NCBI GenBank assembly: GCA_946479475.1
Contig: CAMLGG010000165.1
Location: 1-11,921 of the forward strand
Source: an uncultured Ideonella sp.
Lineage (GTDB): Bacteria; Pseudomonadota; Gammaproteobacteria; Burkholderiales; Burkholderiaceae
Direction of reading: 5' to 3'
Length of the DNA stretch: 11,921 nt
Made by a program: the position numbers and the translations under genes. The notes below the pieces were generated by a model. That model was not told the DNA's origin. It was given only the letters and a program-made list of their open reading frames with translations, and made no database searches. Shown here in pieces: positions 10,945 through 11,921 of the stretch (the first letter of the stretch is position 1; each line of letters starts with the position of its first letter).

Positions 10945-11921
10945 GGCCGGCCTCCTGGCCCGCCGCCACGTGGCGGGTCACTGCGGCGCTCACCAGCCTG
11001 TCGATTCCGACGGCTTGCAGCAGGTTGTCATCGGTGAAGCCGCGCTGCATCAAGGCGCCGGCCATGCCCTCGATGATCAGGCCGCGTGCGCTGCGTTCGT
11101 CCAGGCCGCGCTGGCGGGCGTAGAACAGCGCGTCTTCCGGCAGGGCGCCCCAGGTGGCGCCGTGGCTGGCCTGCACCTGATCGTGGTGGATCGCCAGGTG
11201 GGGCCGCAGCACGAGCCGGGGCTGGCCACCGGTCGGGACGCCGGCAAGCCGCTGCCGCGCCTCGGCCTCGGCGGCACCGGGCGCGATGCGCGTATACGCG
11301 TTGGCCACGGCCCGCGCCGAACCGCTGGCCAGTGCCAGGTCTTCGATGGCACTGGTGGTCCGCGCGGCACCGTGCGCGGTGCGCACCTGGTGCTCCAGCG
11401 TCGAGTCGGCGGCCAGCAGCAGCCCGGCACTGCGCGCCACGGCCTGTGCGGCAGGCAACTCGATCACGTGGCGCTGCAGGTGGTAGCTGCTGCCCGATGC
11501 GATCAGGCCCTGCTCGCAGCGGGCGCCGCGGCCGAGCACGGTGCGCAGGTGATGGGCAATGCGGTCGTCGCGGCCCGGCGTGGCGATGCGAAGGTGCTGC
11601 AGCGTGGCGCCTTCGCCCAGCCGGATGTCGGCCTGCAGGTTCTGCACGATGGGCTGCCGGCAGGACAGCGACTGGCGGTCGTGAGTCTCTACCAGCACGC
11701 AATGCACGCCTGCGAGCACCTCGATCACCAGCAGCGGGGCCTCGACGGCGGCGCGCGGCTGATGGCGCAGTTGCAGCCACACGGTGTCGGACGGGCCACG
11801 GTCGGCACCCGGTGTGCCGCCTATGCGCAGGCGCAGCCCCTGCCGGCACAGGGCGCGGTGGGCCCAGGCGAAGGGCGCGGCATCCGCATCCGCCGCATCG
11901 TCCGCGCCGGCCGGCATCGGC
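10937..11921 (-). CDS. sufD: SufD, SufBCD scaffold subunit (partial, 5' end outside window)
   Basis: At least 326 residues of SufD, whose N-terminus lies beyond position 11921; full SufD is about 420. Visible are the right-handed beta-helix core (repeated short strands such as LQADIRLGEGATLQHLRI), RTAHGAARTTSAIEDLALASG, and the C-terminal SHGATWGALPEDALFYARQRG and ARGLIIEGMAGALM blocks. In the SufB2C2-SufD complex it supports cluster assembly together with SufB. The His of the SHGAT motif is kept, but the Cys that precedes this motif in many SufD proteins (KCSHGAT) is Ala here. Its stop overlaps the sufS start (ATGGCTGA). sufB and sufC are expected upstream, outside the window. Confidence 0.9.
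   Translation of the reverse strand, partial: PMPAGADDAADADAAPFAWAHRALCRQGLRLRIGGTPGADRGPSDTVWLQLRHQPRAAVEAPLLVIEVLAGVHCVLVETHDRQSLSCRQPIVQNLQADIRLGEGATLQHLRIATPGRDDRIAHHLRTVLGRGARCEQGLIASGSSYHLQRHVIELPAAQAVARSAGLLLAADSTLEHQVRTAHGAARTTSAIEDLALASGSARAVANAYTRIAPGAAEAEARQRLAGVPTGGQPRLVLRPHLAIHHDQVQASHGATWGALPEDALFYARQRGLDERSARGLIIEGMAGALMQRGFTDDNLLQAVGIDRLVSAAVTRHVAAGQEAGHG

Noticed and set aside
9697..11037. 446-codon plus-strand frame opposite sufS and sufD
   Set aside because: Shadow of the minus-strand genes; composition is Arg/Gly/Gln-rich with no recognisable domain.
1..11921. CRISPR arrays, tRNA/rRNA genes, insertion sequences, long direct repeats
   Set aside because: None were found on reading both strands; short GC-rich repeats are compositional.

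Overview
The window is GC-rich, uses mostly G/C third codon positions and is densely packed, with frequent 4-8 nt gene overlaps. Together with the SdhB, NsrR and SufU sequence types this suggests a betaproteobacterium, probably Burkholderiales of the Rubrivivax/Leptothrix/Comamonadaceae kind. That is inferred from sequence style; no rRNA or other marker is present.

Left part (1-2923). Positions 1-429 (minus) hold a decayed remnant of a cation-transporting P-type ATPase: part of the nucleotide-binding domain is joined, in another frame, to the segment just before TM5, with the phosphorylation-domain stretch between them missing. Positions 430-620 hold no gene I can support. Then come a calcineurin-like metallophosphoesterase (621-1388, minus), a possible 30-codon ORF (1425-1517, minus) and a small secreted protein resembling proteins annotated DnrO (1534-2034, minus). 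A divergent, solitary succinate dehydrogenase iron-sulfur subunit (2225-2923, plus) lies across a 190-bp gap that contains an FNR/DNR-like box.

Centre (2974-8880). This is a nitric-oxide-themed regulatory and respiratory island. A minus-strand operon encodes NsrR (an Rrf2 NO sensor with three cluster cysteines), a hemerythrin-like HHE protein and a DUF2249 protein. Divergent from nsrR is a tightly coupled five-gene plus-strand operon: a CcoN-like heme-copper oxidase subunit I with an extra CcoS-like N-terminal segment, a CcoO-like monoheme cytochrome c, a membrane-anchored monoheme cytochrome c, a SCO1/SenC copper chaperone, and a multi-TM protein faintly like CtaG. The 179-bp divergent region carries two NsrR-type 11-1-11 inverted repeats. 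One lies exactly between the -35 and -10 of the oxidase promoter; the other covers the -10 of nsrR. The simplest reading is that NO relieves NsrR repression and induces a nonstandard cbb3-like terminal reductase, with its own copper-delivery genes, together with NO/iron-handling proteins. CuB histidines and the cross-link tyrosine are present, so it looks like an O2 reductase made under NO stress, or possibly a copper-containing NO reductase. Sequence alone cannot decide.

Right part (8688-11921, minus). This is the 3' part of a SUF iron-sulfur assembly operon, sufD (5' end beyond the window), sufS, sufU and sufT, all overlapping. The last gene of the oxidase operon runs 193 bp antisense into sufT. 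NO destroys Fe-S clusters, so Suf genes, NsrR (itself an Fe-S protein) and a spare SdhB side by side fit a stress theme, but co-regulation of the Suf operon is not shown here. No tRNA, rRNA, CRISPR array, insertion sequence or long repeat was seen.
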